From Micromonospora sp. C95 (GTDB lineage Bacteria > Actinomycetota > Actinomycetes > Mycobacteriales > Micromonosporaceae), in NCBI RefSeq assembly GCF_018070465.1, contig NZ_JAGPXT010000017.1:1-64000 (forward strand): 64,000 nt of DNA, given 5' to 3'. Both the position numbers and the translations under genes were made by a program. Within the stretch, counting starts at the first letter, position 1. Every line of letters begins with the position of its first letter. Under the pieces are notes generated by a model that did no database searches, was not told the DNA's origin, and was given only the letters and a program-made list of their open reading frames with translations. Shown here piece after piece: positions 24,456 through 35,100 of the stretch.

Positions 24456-26108
24456 TCAGTTTGGTGGGATGGCGATGACCTCGACGTCGACGCCTTCGTT
24501 TCGCAGCGTCTTCATCGCCTGGTAGAGCGCCACTTGGGCGAAAGTGAACAGTGAGTCGACGGTGACCTGCCGGCTGCCGCCGAGCGCGATGGCGTAGACG
24601 ACCTTGCTGGGGCGGAAGTCCTGGCCGAGGTCCCGTCCGTTCGGTTGCTGCCGCACCACGTCGAGGAATCTGGCGCGTGCGTCCGCCTGGTAGCGCAGCG
24701 CCTCGTAGGAGACGATGCCCTGGGCGAAGAGGTGGCTGAGCGGGGAACTGCCCTTCGCCCGCTTGACGTGGATCAATTCGCCACCGGGGCCGAGTAGGTC
24801 GCACGCCTCGATGCCGCGGGAATGTTGTGCGGTACGCAGCAGCTTCTTGTCCAGAAGAACCAGGCCGGGGTCGCTACCTGCCGCCGCCCGGTTGTAGGAG
24901 TCCTCGTCCGCAAGCTCGACCGTCCAGGGTGGCAGCGTGATGGCAGACGGCCGAGCCAGGATCTCGACGATCTCACGCCGCAGGAAGTCGCGGTGCTGCT
25001 CGCCGATCTCGTACCAGTTGCCCTCGTGGAGCAGCAGCTGACTGGTGCCGACGGCCACCTCCGCAGTGATCCAACGGTAGAGCCGGCCTGACTGCATCTC
25101 CTCGTTGCCGCTGGCGTCGGTGTAGAGGGTGAGAGTGCCGTTCCGCAGCCCGTCCCACCGGTCACCGTCGAGCGCTACGTTGGTGTGGGCGAGGATCGCC
25201 GGCAATTCCAGCTCACCGGTCAGGGTCGCGCGCCGCCCCGACTTTGGCACCTGGATCCGGTACGACCCGACGTGCTCGATGTCGCCGACCAGCTCACCGG
25301 GCACGGCCAGGCCGAGACCAGGTGGGTCGGTGAGGGCCAACCGCTCGTCGACGATGTCGCGCAGTCGCGGCACACGCGGGTCGGACGGCGGTACCGGGCG
25401 GATCTGCGTGATGAACTCCAGGTCGGCGGGCGGCGCTTCCTCCTGGCAGACCCGCTCGATCTCCCGCAGGTCTGCCAGGAGCCCACCAGGCTCGACGCAG
25501 AGATGGATGTGCAGGGCATCGCCCCCGTTGATCCGGGTCGGCTTTTCGCTCTGCCGGCAGACGGAGAGCCGCATATTCTCCGTACGGCCGCCCACCTGGC
25601 CGACGATCTCGCCCCACTTGTCGATGCCGTACTTCCAGATGGGCTGGCCGGCGGGAACGAAGCTACGGTCGACTCGGCCGCTGGCGCCGACCATCCGGCG
25701 GCGTACCTGCCGGATGTCACTCGGCATCAGTGCACGGACGGCGAACGACACCCCGAAGGTCCGGTCGATCGCCTCCTGGTCGACCATGTGGCGGCCCAGG
25801 GTTCCGTACGCCAGGGCGTAGGCGCGCTCGTCGACCACCAGGAGCAGTGCACCACCGCCGCTGCTGTAACCGAGGTCCACATCCTCGCCGGTGAGCCCGG
25901 CGAGGATGTCGCACCACTCGGCGCGGGGGCGGGGAACGCTGCCGTGCACCAGCAGGGCCGGCGCGTCGGCCACGTATCTCGGCACCGGCTCGAAGCCGTT
26001 GTCGTTGAGGTAGCGGAGGTTGAGTGCCTCCCGTAAACCGTCAGGCGCGGGGGAGACCCGGAGGCGGTAGACGGTGGTGGGGTGGGTACCGGGTGTGGCC
26101 CGCGGCAC
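24456..26108 (-). CDS. TIGR04141/DUF6119-type sporadically distributed protein
   Basis: Encodes 550 residues. The layout resembles the TIGR04141/DUF6119 family: an N-terminal TVYRLRVSPAPDGLREALN, a middle with LAYGTLGRHMVDQEAIDRTFG and RTENMRLSVCRQ, and a C-terminal ELIHVKRAKGSSPLSHLFAQGIVSYEAL. The family is patchily distributed and often lies by restriction-modification genes. The C-terminal DLLGPGGELIHVKRAKG could be a nuclease-like core (D...VK), which is inference. It heads a run of defence genes here. No ribosome binding site is seen before GTG 26108. Confidence 0.7.
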   Translation of the reverse strand: MPRATPGTHPTTVYRLRVSPAPDGLREALNLRYLNDNGFEPVPRYVADAPALLVHGSVPRPRAEWCDILAGLTGEDVDLGYSSGGGALLLVVDERAYALAYGTLGRHMVDQEAIDRTFGVSFAVRALMPSDIRQVRRRMVGASGRVDRSFVPAGQPIWKYGIDKWGEIVGQVGGRTENMRLSVCRQSEKPTRINGGDALHIHLCVEPGGLLADLREIERVCQEEAPPADLEFITQIRPVPPSDPRVPRLRDIVDERLALTDPPGLGLAVPGELVGDIEHVGSYRIQVPKSGRRATLTGELELPAILAHTNVALDGDRWDGLRNGTLTLYTDASGNEEMQSGRLYRWITAEVAVGTSQLLLHEGNWYEIGEQHRDFLRREIVEILARPSAITLPPWTVELADEDSYNRAAAGSDPGLVLLDKKLLRTAQHSRGIEACDLLGPGGELIHVKRAKGSSPLSHLFAQGIVSYEALRYQADARARFLDVVRQQPNGRDLGQDFRPSKVVYAIALGGSRQVTVDSLFTFAQVALYQAMKTLRNEGVDVEVIAIPPN

Positions 26109-26214
26109 CGGGCTGTCGAAGAGCGTCGGCTGATGCGGATCGGGCCGGCGACGATCCTTGCGGTTGGTGGCGGTCGAGGGCAGGATTCGGTCGCCCGCCC
26201 TCGACGCGCAGGGC

Positions 26215-26784
26215 TCAGCCGAGGGCGACCTCGACGCCGCCGGAGAACGGCGAGTCGTGCAGTTCGAGCTTGGTGAGCTTCACCTTCTTGGGGATGTCGA
26301 AGACGACGACGCCGGTGACCTGGTTACCGGGGTTGATGTCGTTGAGGAACGTCTCGGCGTTCTCGTTGGCGTAGAGGCCGGCCGTGCCGTCGGCGGAGTA
26401 CTCGGTGCCGTCGGCCGCGTACGCCTTCTGGCTGCTGCCGTCGAACAGCTGCGCCTCCTTGCCGATGTTCTTGACCTTGACGGTGATCAGGCAGAACTGG
26501 CCCTGGGCGGTCGCGCCGAGCAGGTCGCTGCCGACCTTGCGTACGCCGCACTTGCGGGACTTGACGGTGAACTCGAACTTGCCGTCGCGCGCCGGGTCGC
26601 CGATCTTCGCCGTCGCCTTGTCATCGCCCTTGTCCTCGCCCTTGCCGGCGTTCTCGCTGTCCGAGTTGCCAGCGTCATCCGCGTTCGCCGCGCTGCCGGC
26701 GTCGTCCACGGCTCCGGCGCCGCAGCCCAGTCCGATGAGGGCGGTGGCGAGCAGAGCGATGGTCGTGGTCGTGGTCTTGCGCAT
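26215..26784 (-). CDS. DUF4352-type lipoprotein
   Basis: Encodes 189 residues. A lipoprotein signal peptide ends in the lipobox LIGLGC, so Cys21 is the likely lipidated residue. An acidic, low-complexity linker rich in Asp, Gly and Asn follows. The C-terminal domain is an immunoglobulin-like DUF4352 fold (FCLITVKVKNIGKEAQLFDGSS, INPGNQVTGVVVFDIPK). Such lipoproteins sit on the outer face of the membrane, function unknown. It is divergent from the methylase gene. Confidence 0.85.
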   Translation of the reverse strand: MRKTTTTTIALLATALIGLGCGAGAVDDAGSAANADDAGNSDSENAGKGEDKGDDKATAKIGDPARDGKFEFTVKSRKCGVRKVGSDLLGATAQGQFCLITVKVKNIGKEAQLFDGSSQKAYAADGTEYSADGTAGLYANENAETFLNDINPGNQVTGVVVFDIPKKVKLTKLELHDSPFSGGVEVALG

Positions 26785-26883
26785 GGTGGTCCCTCCCGTT
26801 GCTTCGTGGCGGCGTCAATGACAACATCATCTGTGAATCGTGTCAACGGACATGATGCTTGACGGGTGTGAAACACTCCGAAC

Positions 26884-28806
26884 GTGCAGGTGAACCCGAC
26901 CATCACGGCGGCGGAGATCGCCCGGCTGGCCGGGGTCGGCCGTGCCGCGGTCAGCAACTGGCGCAAACGGCACGCCGACTTCCCGGCCCCCGTCGGTGGG
27001 ACGGCGGGCAGCCCGGAGTTCGACCTGATCCAGGTCGAACAGTGGCTACGTGCGCAGGGCAAGCTGGCCGAGACGACCGCCGCCGACCGGCTCTGGCGGC
27101 GGCTCGTCCCGGCCGGCGAATCCCCGGCCGCCGGCCTCGCCGCCGTCGGTGCCCGCCTGCTCGACCGGCAACGCGGCAAGCGACCTCGCCGCCCGGCGGA
27201 TGCGCGCCTGGCGGCGCTGACCCCCGACATCGACGCCCTGGCCGACGACCTCGGGCCGCAACGCGCCTTCGACGAGCTGTGGCAACGGTTCAGCGCGCCC
27301 GGTCCCGGGCGCCCCTTCGCCACCCCGGACGACCTCGCGGACCTGATGGTCGCCCTGGCCGACGTCGGCGGCGGCTCCGTTCTCGACCCGGCGGCCGGCA
27401 CCGGCGCCGTGTTGCGCGCCGCCGTCCGAGCCGGCTGCACCAGCGCGTACGGGCAGGAACTCGACGACGACCTGGCCCGGCTCGCCGCACTGTGGCTGGC
27501 GCTGCGCGAGGTGCCCGGCGAACTGGACACCGGCGACTCGTTGCGCGCCGACGCATTCGCCGGCCACACCTTCGACGCCGTGGTCTGCCACCCGCCGTTC
27601 GGCGCCACCAACTGGGGCGACCAGGAACTCGGCCACGATCCCCGGTGGATCGTCGGCACCACCCCACGAACCGAACCGGAACTGGCCTGGGTGCAGCACG
27701 CCCTGGCGCACCTGCGGGCCGGTGGGCACACCGTACTGCTGATGCCGCCGACCGTGGCCAGCCGCCGCGCCGGCCGGCGCATCCGTGCCGAGCTGCTGCG
27801 TCGCGGCGCCCTGCGGGCCGTCATCGCGCTCCCGGTCGGAGCGGCCGCGCCGCACGGCGTACCGCTGCACCTGTGGGTGTTGCGGCGACCCGCCACGGAC
27901 GCGCCACCACCGGCGCGGACGCTGCTCGTCGACGCGGCCGGCGGTGAACTGGCCGGGACCGGCCCACGCATCCTCGCCGCCTGGCGGGCGTTCCGCACCG
28001 ACGCGGAGATCGAGCAGGCCGGCTTCGCCCACGCGGTGCCGGTGGTCGAGCTGCTGGACGAGGCGGTCGACCTCACCCCCGCGCGCCGGCAACCCGCCGT
28101 CGCGGTCGGGGCCACCGGAGAGCAGGTGGTACGCACCAGAGCGCGACTCGCCGCCCTCGTCGGTGACCTGCCGGCGCTGCTGCCACAGGTCACGCCGATC
28201 CCGGCCGAGCCGGAGGCGGAGTTCCTGACCGTGGCGGAGCTGGCCCGCTCCGGTGCGGTGCAACTGCTCGGCCCGATCCGGGCCACGTCCACCGAGGCCG
28301 GACCGGTCGACGACGGCGTGCCGGCCGCCGGGAGTCCGCCCGTGCTGACCGTGCCGGACGTGCTCGCCGGCTCCGCCCCGTCCGGTGCCGACGACGGGCG
28401 ACTCGGCCAGGAGATACCTCTCGACGTCGGGGACGTGGTGGTGCCGATGGTCGCCCGGCAGCTCACCGCCCGGGTCGTGACAAACCCCGGTGCCCGGCTG
28501 GGGCGCAACCTCTACCTGCTGCGACCCAACCGGGCGGCGCTTGACCCGTGGTTCCTCGCCGGGCAGCTGCGCACCTCGGCGAACGAGAAGCAGGCGTCGA
28601 GTCTCTCCGGCACGCTGCGCTTCGACATCCGGCGGGCCCAGGTGCGCCGGCTGCCACTTGACGAGCAACGGGCCACCGGCGAGGCGTTCCGCCGGCTCGA
28701 CGCCTTCGAGTCGGCGCTCCGGCAGGCGACGTCGCTTGGCGCGGAACTGGTCCAGCTCACCGCCGACGGCCTGGCCCGGGGTGTGGTGCGATCCGACGGA
28801 GTATGA
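26884..28806 (+). CDS. solitary N6-adenine DNA methylase with HTH
   Basis: Encodes 640 residues. An N-terminal excisionase-like HTH (ITAAEIARLAGVGRAAVSNWRKRHADFP) precedes a HsdM-like methyltransferase with the SAM motif DPAAGTGA at 168-175. The catalytic motif reads CHPPF at 235-239, where N/D/S-PP-Y/F/W is usual. The C-terminal part (YLLRPNRAALDPWFLAGQLR, LSGTLRFDIRRAQVRRLPL) resembles the specificity-domain edge of type I enzymes. It sits 118 bp before hsdM and is followed by a hairpin terminator. It may be a standalone epigenetic or defence methylase. Confidence 0.83.
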   Translation: MQVNPTITAAEIARLAGVGRAAVSNWRKRHADFPAPVGGTAGSPEFDLIQVEQWLRAQGKLAETTAADRLWRRLVPAGESPAAGLAAVGARLLDRQRGKRPRRPADARLAALTPDIDALADDLGPQRAFDELWQRFSAPGPGRPFATPDDLADLMVALADVGGGSVLDPAAGTGAVLRAAVRAGCTSAYGQELDDDLARLAALWLALREVPGELDTGDSLRADAFAGHTFDAVVCHPPFGATNWGDQELGHDPRWIVGTTPRTEPELAWVQHALAHLRAGGHTVLLMPPTVASRRAGRRIRAELLRRGALRAVIALPVGAAAPHGVPLHLWVLRRPATDAPPPARTLLVDAAGGELAGTGPRILAAWRAFRTDAEIEQAGFAHAVPVVELLDEAVDLTPARRQPAVAVGATGEQVVRTRARLAALVGDLPALLPQVTPIPAEPEAEFLTVAELARSGAVQLLGPIRATSTEAGPVDDGVPAAGSPPVLTVPDVLAGSAPSGADDGRLGQEIPLDVGDVVVPMVARQLTARVVTNPGARLGRNLYLLRPNRAALDPWFLAGQLRTSANEKQASSLSGTLRFDIRRAQVRRLPLDEQRATGEAFRRLDAFESALRQATSLGAELVQLTADGLARGVVRSDGV

Positions 28807-28813
28807 ATCGTCG

Positions 28814-28833
28814 GTCAGCGACGCTGCGCTGAC
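28814..28833 (+). terminator. hairpin terminator after methylase gene
   Basis: GTCAGCG and CGCTGAC (7-bp stem, 6-nt loop) begin 7 bp after the methylase stop. A second, weaker pairing (GGTCC/GGACC) follows near 28846-28868. Confidence 0.6.
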
Positions 28834-28924
28834 GTTCGGTTGATGGTCCCCGCCGAGCGGAGGACCACAACAAACCAGGACAACGGCCATACTGCTTCAC
28901 TCAAAGGCGATCGAAGGGAAACTG

Positions 28925-30886
28925 GTGAGCACCAAGCACCACGAACTCGCGAACTTCATCTGGTCGGTGGCTGACCTGCTGCGTGGCGACTACAAGCAGT
29001 CGGAGTACGGGCGGGTGATCCTGCCGTTGACGGTGTTGCGGCGGTTGGACTGTGTGTTGGAGCCGACGAAGGACGCGGTGCTCGCCAGGCATGCCCAGCT
29101 CAAGCAGCTCGGTGTGCAGAACATGGATCCGGTGCTCCGCAAGACAGCCGGGTTGTCGTTCTACAACACCAGTGAGATGTCGTTCCGCAGGCTGCTGGGG
29201 GATCAGGATCATGTGGCGTTGAACCTGCGCGCCTACATCGGTGGCTTCTCCCCGGGCGCGGTGGACGTGCTGGACAAGTACGGCTTCGACCCGCAGATCG
29301 CCCGGCTGACCGAGGCGGGCCTGCTGTATCAGGTAGTTGCGAAGTTCGCCGACATCGACCTGCACCCGGACGTGGTGTCCAACCACCAGATGGGTTACGT
29401 CTTCGAGGAGTTGATCCGGCGGTTCTCCGAGATCAGCAACGAGACCGCCGGTGAGCACTTCACCCCGCGTGAGGTCATCAAGCTGATGGTGAACCTGCTG
29501 CTCGCCCCGGACGAGGACGACCTGGTGACGCCGGGGATCGTGCGTAAGGTCTACGACCCGGCGTGCGGCACCGGCGGCATGCTCACCGAGGCCCAGGACC
29601 ACATCCAGGCCAACAACCCGCACGCCACCGTGGAGGTGTACGGGCAGGAGCTGAACGGTGAGACGTACGCGATCTGCCGCTCGGACATGATGCTCAAGGG
29701 CGGTGACCCGACGAAGATCGCGTTCGGGAACTCGTTCAGCCAGGACGGCCACGACGGTGAACGCTTCGACTACATGCTCGCCAACCCGCCGTTCGGGGTG
29801 GAGTGGAAGAAGGTCGAAAAGGTCATTAAGGCCGAGCACGCCCGTGGCCACGCCGGCCGCTTCGGCGCGGGCCTGCCGAGGATCAACGACGGCTCGCTGC
29901 TGTTCCTCCAGCACATGATTTCAAAAATGAAACGCCCCGAGGACGGCGGCAGCCGACTGGCGATCGTGTTCAACGGCTCGCCGCTGTTCACCGGCGCGGC
30001 CGGCTCGGGCGAGTCGGAGATCCGCCGCTGGATCCTGGAGAACGACCTGCTCGAAGGCATCGTGGCCCTGCCGGATCAGCTGTTCTACAACACGGGCATC
30101 TCCACGTACTTCTGGATCCTCACCAACCGCAAGGCCCCGGCCCGCCGCCGCAAGGTGGTGCTGCTCGACGGCCGCGACTACTGGACCAAGATGCGCAAGA
30201 GCCTCGGCGACAAGCGCAAGATGCTCACCGACGAACACATCACCGAGCTGACCCGCGCCTACGTCGAAGCGCTGACCATCGCCGACGACCCCGACCACCC
30301 GCAGCACGCCAAGGTCAAGGTCTTCGCCACCACCGACTTCGGCTACCAACGCATCACCGTCGAGCGCCCTCTCCGCCTCCGCTTCGAAGTCACCGACGAG
30401 ACGGTCGCCCTGCTCGCCGAGGCACGCGCCGTCGTCAAGTACGCCGACCGTGAGTCGCTGCTCGCGTCCGCCAAGACCCTCATCGGTACGGAGTCCACGA
30501 GCCGTGCCGACTTCGCGATGAAGCTGAGCGGCCTGGGCAAGCTGCCGGCCCCGGTGGAGAAGGCGGTCTGGGAGGCGTTCTCGGTCAGCGACCCGGAAGG
30601 CGAGATCCAAACCGACCGCAAGGGCAACCCGCTGCCCGACACCGACCTCCGCGACAACGAGAACGTCCCCCTGAACGAGGACATCCACGAATACCTCAAA
30701 CGAGAAGTCCTACCCCACGTCCCCGACGCCTGGCTAGACGAGCCGAAGACCAAGATCGGGTACGAAATCCCCTTCACCCGCCACTTCTACGTCTACAGGC
30801 CGCCGAGACCGTTGGTGGAGATCGACGCTCAAATCGCGGCAGTGGAGACGGAGATTCAAGAGCTATTCGGCGGGATGGTGAGATGA
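28925..30886 (+). CDS. hsdM: type I restriction methyltransferase subunit HsdM
   Basis: Encodes 653 residues. The N-terminal HsdM_N helical domain (ELANFIWSVADLLRGDYKQSEYGRVILPLTVLRRLDC) is followed by the methylase domain with DPACGTGG at 211-218 and NPPF at 287-290, both intact. It adds methyl groups to adenine at the target site with HsdS and is needed for restriction. GTG 28925 has AAGGGAAA upstream. It overlaps hsdS by ATGA, so the three hsd genes are translationally coupled. Confidence 0.96.
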   Translation: MSTKHHELANFIWSVADLLRGDYKQSEYGRVILPLTVLRRLDCVLEPTKDAVLARHAQLKQLGVQNMDPVLRKTAGLSFYNTSEMSFRRLLGDQDHVALNLRAYIGGFSPGAVDVLDKYGFDPQIARLTEAGLLYQVVAKFADIDLHPDVVSNHQMGYVFEELIRRFSEISNETAGEHFTPREVIKLMVNLLLAPDEDDLVTPGIVRKVYDPACGTGGMLTEAQDHIQANNPHATVEVYGQELNGETYAICRSDMMLKGGDPTKIAFGNSFSQDGHDGERFDYMLANPPFGVEWKKVEKVIKAEHARGHAGRFGAGLPRINDGSLLFLQHMISKMKRPEDGGSRLAIVFNGSPLFTGAAGSGESEIRRWILENDLLEGIVALPDQLFYNTGISTYFWILTNRKAPARRRKVVLLDGRDYWTKMRKSLGDKRKMLTDEHITELTRAYVEALTIADDPDHPQHAKVKVFATTDFGYQRITVERPLRLRFEVTDETVALLAEARAVVKYADRESLLASAKTLIGTESTSRADFAMKLSGLGKLPAPVEKAVWEAFSVSDPEGEIQTDRKGNPLPDTDLRDNENVPLNEDIHEYLKREVLPHVPDAWLDEPKTKIGYEIPFTRHFYVYRPPRPLVEIDAQIAAVETEIQELFGGMVR

Positions 30887-32169
30887 AACCGCTACCGGCT
30901 GCTGGACTTAGATGGCTAGAAAGTCACTCCAACCGTTGGCCTGTTGTTCCGCTGCGTTTTATTGCGAGAATGGGAACCGGCCATACTCCGGATCGTAGTA
31001 AGCCTAATTTCTGGGAAGGCTGCACCATTCCTTGGGTTACTACGCCGGATGTAACAAGTCGGCCCCAGTCCGTTAAGCCTCTGATGGACACCCAGCAAAA
31101 GATCAGTGCTGTTGGTCTGGCCAACAGTGCTGCGGTTCTGCATCCTGCTGGCACGGTAATGCTGAGTCGTACGGCATCGGTCGGGTTTTCCATCCTAATC
31201 GGTCGACCAATGGCAACCACGCAGGCATTCGTGACATGGACACCTGGTCCTCTCCTGGATTCTAGGTATCTCCTCCTCGTGCTGATGGCAATGAATCAAG
31301 AGTGGGATCGGTTGGCTTATGGATCTACGCACAAGACCATTTACTTGCCTGACCTGGAGTCGTTGAGAGTCCCATTGCCGCCGCTAGAGGAGCAGCGGCG
31401 GATCGCCGACTTCCTCGACACTGAGACTCGCTTGCTCGACCTTGTTGCTGCATCCAAGGGATCCCTTCATGGTCTTCTCCGAGAGCGCCTTAATGCAGTG
31501 CGGAATCTGGGCCTGGATGCACTTCGCGAAGCGCACGGTGAGGTCCCACTACGGCGGATGATTCGAGGCATCGAACAGGGCAGCAGTCCCTTGTGCGATT
31601 CCCAGCCTGCCGACGCGGGCGAGTGGGGTGTCCTCAAGTTGAGTAGTGTCAAACGAGGACAGTTTTACCCGCACGAAAACAAAAGATTAACCAGCGGCGC
31701 CGCGCTGGCGAGGTATGAGGTTCGTGAGGGTGATCTCCTGGTGACGCGGGCGAATACCCCAGACTTAGTTGGCGATGTTGCGGTTGCCCGCGGGGACGTC
31801 GCAAAGAGGCTCCTTCCCGACTTGGTCTATCGGCTGCGACTCTCAGAGGTTGTCCAACCTGATTTCGTGGCAGAGGTGCTACTCGGTGGGCGCGTTCGGG
31901 GTCTTATTGAGGCGACCGCTCGTGGCTCCTCGCAGTCAATGGTAAAGTTGCGAGGGGAGGATATTAGGAGTTGGCCAATTCCAAAGGCGGGAATCGGTGC
32001 CCAGAGCGAGTTCGTCCGGCGTATGCGCCTGGAATCGGAACGGGTGCAGGCGCTTGCAGAAGCGATCGGGCGTCAACAGCAAGTAATTGCTGAGCGACGG
32101 CAAGCGCTTATCACCGCTGCGGTGACCGGACAGATTGACGTAACGACGGCGCGGGGGGTGGGCGTGTGA
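30883..32169 (+). CDS. hsdS: type I restriction specificity subunit HsdS
   Basis: Encodes 428 residues with two target-recognition domains, each ending in a conserved helix (LPPLEEQRRIADFLDTETRLLDL at 165-190 and the matching RMRLESERVQALAEAI near the C-terminus). Each half reads one part of a bipartite site. The first recognition domain, around 30.93-31.36 kb, has clearly lower GC than hsdM and hsdR, the mark of exchange of recognition domains by recombination. Coupled by overlaps at both ends. Confidence 0.93.
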   Translation: MKPLPAAGLRWLESHSNRWPVVPLRFIARMGTGHTPDRSKPNFWEGCTIPWVTTPDVTSRPQSVKPLMDTQQKISAVGLANSAAVLHPAGTVMLSRTASVGFSILIGRPMATTQAFVTWTPGPLLDSRYLLLVLMAMNQEWDRLAYGSTHKTIYLPDLESLRVPLPPLEEQRRIADFLDTETRLLDLVAASKGSLHGLLRERLNAVRNLGLDALREAHGEVPLRRMIRGIEQGSSPLCDSQPADAGEWGVLKLSSVKRGQFYPHENKRLTSGAALARYEVREGDLLVTRANTPDLVGDVAVARGDVAKRLLPDLVYRLRLSEVVQPDFVAEVLLGGRVRGLIEATARGSSQSMVKLRGEDIRSWPIPKAGIGAQSEFVRRMRLESERVQALAEAIGRQQQVIAERRQALITAAVTGQIDVTTARGVGV

Positions 32170-35100
32170 GTCAGGCCCATCAGGAGCGGTCATTCGAGAC
32201 GGTGATCGAGGGTGCATTGCTCGGTTCGGGGTGGCTGCGCGGGGCGACCACCAACTACGACCGGCAGTTGGGGCTCGATAGTGCCGAGTTGTTCGCGTTC
32301 ATCGGGGCGACCCAGCCCGACGAGTGGGCGAGGCTGCTGGCTTACCACGGCAACAACCCGGACGAGGCGCAGCGGCAGTTCGCGCAGTACCTCGCTCGGC
32401 AGATCGACGAGCGTGGGCCGCTTGACGTGCTCCGGCGCGGCGTTCGGGACAAGGGTGTGCTGATTCGCCTCGCGTACTTCAAGCCGGCGCATGCAATCAC
32501 CGATGAGGCGATCAGGCTGTACCGCGCCAACCGGCTCACCGTCACCCGCCAGCTCGCCTACTCGACCAGCTACAACAAGACCCTCGACTTGGTGCTGTTC
32601 GTCAACGGGATCCCGCTCGCCACGGCTGAGCTGAAGAACCCGCTGACCGGGACGACCGTCGAGGACGCCAAGGAGCAGTACCGCAGGACGCGGGACCCGA
32701 AGGAACTGCTCTTCGCTCGGCGTACGCTCGTGCATTTTGCGGTTGATCCTGACCTGGTTTTCGTCACCACGAAGCTGGCGGGGGAGAAGACCCGGTTTCT
32801 GCCGTTCAACACCGGGTCGGCGGGGCCGGGAGTCTCCGGTGGGGCCGGGAACCCGCCCGCTGGGGCCTCCGGCTACCGCAGCTCGTACCTGTGGGAGCAG
32901 GTCTGGCACCCGGACACCTGGATGGATCTGGTGCGCCGGTTCCTGCACTACGACAAGGAATCCGGGGCGCTGATCTTCCCGCGCTACCACCAGTGGCACG
33001 CGGTGACCAACCTGGCTGATCATGCCGCCCGGCACGGTTCGGGGCAGAACTACCTGGTCATGCACTCGGCCGGGTCCGGCAAGTCGAACACCATCGCCTG
33101 GCTGGCGCACCGGCTCTCCAGCCTGCACACCGCGCCCGCCCTCGACGACGATGCCCGCGCGAAGGGGCTGCGCCCCAACGAGCCCGTCTTCGACAAGGTC
33201 ATCATCATCACCGATCGGGTGGTGCTGGACCGGCAGCTTCAGGACACGGTGTTCCAGTTCGAGCATGTGCCCGGCGTGGTGCAGCGGATCGACAAGGACT
33301 CGGCGCAGCTCGCCGCCGCCCTCCAGGGCGAGACGGCGAAGGTCGTCATCACCACGATGCAGAAGTTTCCCTACATCCTCAACCAGGTGCAGGGGCTGCG
33401 GGGCAAGCGGTTCGCGGTCATCGTCGACGAGGCGCACTCGTCGCAGTCCGGGGACTCGGCTGCCGCGTTGAAGAAGGTGCTGCTCAGGCTCGGCAGCGAC
33501 GACGTGGACGAATCGGGCGACCTGCTCACCGCCTCGGCCCTCGCCCGGGGGCGGCACGAAACGCTGTCGTACTTCGCGTTCACCGCCACCCCGAAACCGA
33601 AGACCCTCGAACTCTTCGGCACCCCGCACCCGGTCACCGGCACCGCGCAGCCGTTCCACACGTACTCGATGCGGCAGGCCATCGAGGAGGGCTTCATCCT
33701 CGACGTGCTGCGCCAGTACCTGACCTACAAGGCGTACTGGAAGCTCGCCAACGCCAACCCCGACGACCCGGAGGTCGACCCGAAGAAGGCCGGCGCGCAG
33801 CTCGCCCGCTTCGCCAGCCTGCACCCGACGATGCAGGCGCAGAAGGCCGAGATCATCGTCGAGCACTTCCGCAGGCACACCGCGCCGCGTCTCGGCGGGC
33901 GCGCCAAGGCCATGGTGGTCACCGCGTCCCGCGAGGGCGCCGTCCGGCTGCACACCGCAATCCGCAGGTACGCCGACATGCAGGGCTACGTCGGCTGTGA
34001 GTCGCTTGTCGCGTTCTCCGGTGAGCTGGAGGTCGACGGGGTCCAGCACACCGAGGCGCGGTCCAACGGGTTCAGCGAGGGCGAGCTGCCGGAACGTTTC
34101 GCCTACACCGCCGCCGACGACAGGCACGCCGGCACGCCGAAGGCGAAACAGCCGGTGGAATATCGGATCCTGGTCGTCGCCGAGAAGTACCAGACGGGCT
34201 TCGACCAGCCACTGCTCACCACCATGTACGTCGACAAGCTGCTCAAGAAGGTCGCCGCCGTGCAGACCCTGTCCCGGCTCAACCGCACCCACCCGCTCAA
34301 GACCCAGGGCGACGTGTTCGTACTCGACTTCGTCAACGAGGCCGGCGACATCGCCGCCGAGTTCAAGCCGTACTTCGAGACCGCCGCCACCACCCCCACC
34401 GACCCGAACCTGCTCTACACCGCCCAGCACGCCGTCACCGCGTACCCCATCCTGGTCGACTCCGAGATGCAGGCGTACGCCGAAGCGCTGCTCGCCGCCG
34501 AGGCCAAGGCGACCACCGACACCGGCCTCGCGCGGGCGCACGCCACGTTGTACCGCTTCACCGAACCGGCCGTCGACCGCTACAAAGCCCTGGCCGCCGA
34601 CGACCCCGAGGCCGCCGAGACCTTCCGCTCCGCCCTGCGCGACTACCTCCGCATGTACGCGTTTCTCAGCCAGGTCGTGCCGTACCACGACGAGGAACTG
34701 GAGCGGCTCTACCTGTACGGGCGGGCGCTGCTCAACCGGCTGCCCCGCCGACAGGACCCGTCCGTCGACATCGGCGAGGTGCAGCTGACCCACCTGCGGG
34801 TCAGCAAGACCGGCGAACACGACGCGTCGCTCACCCCGGAAGGCGAGCAGATGTTGCCGGGCTTCGTGGGCGGCGGCACCGGCCGCCAGCACGACCTGGA
34901 GAAGGTCGTCCTGTCGGAGCTGATCGACGAGTTCAACGACCGGTTCGGCATCGGGCTGGGTGAGGCCGACAAGGTCTGGGTCGAGCAGCAGATCAACGCC
35001 CTGGCGGAGGACGGCACCCTCGAAGCCGCCGCGATGGTCAACGACGAGAGCAACTTCGGTGTGGTCTGCGACCGGCGGATCGAGGACGTGATCCTGTCCC

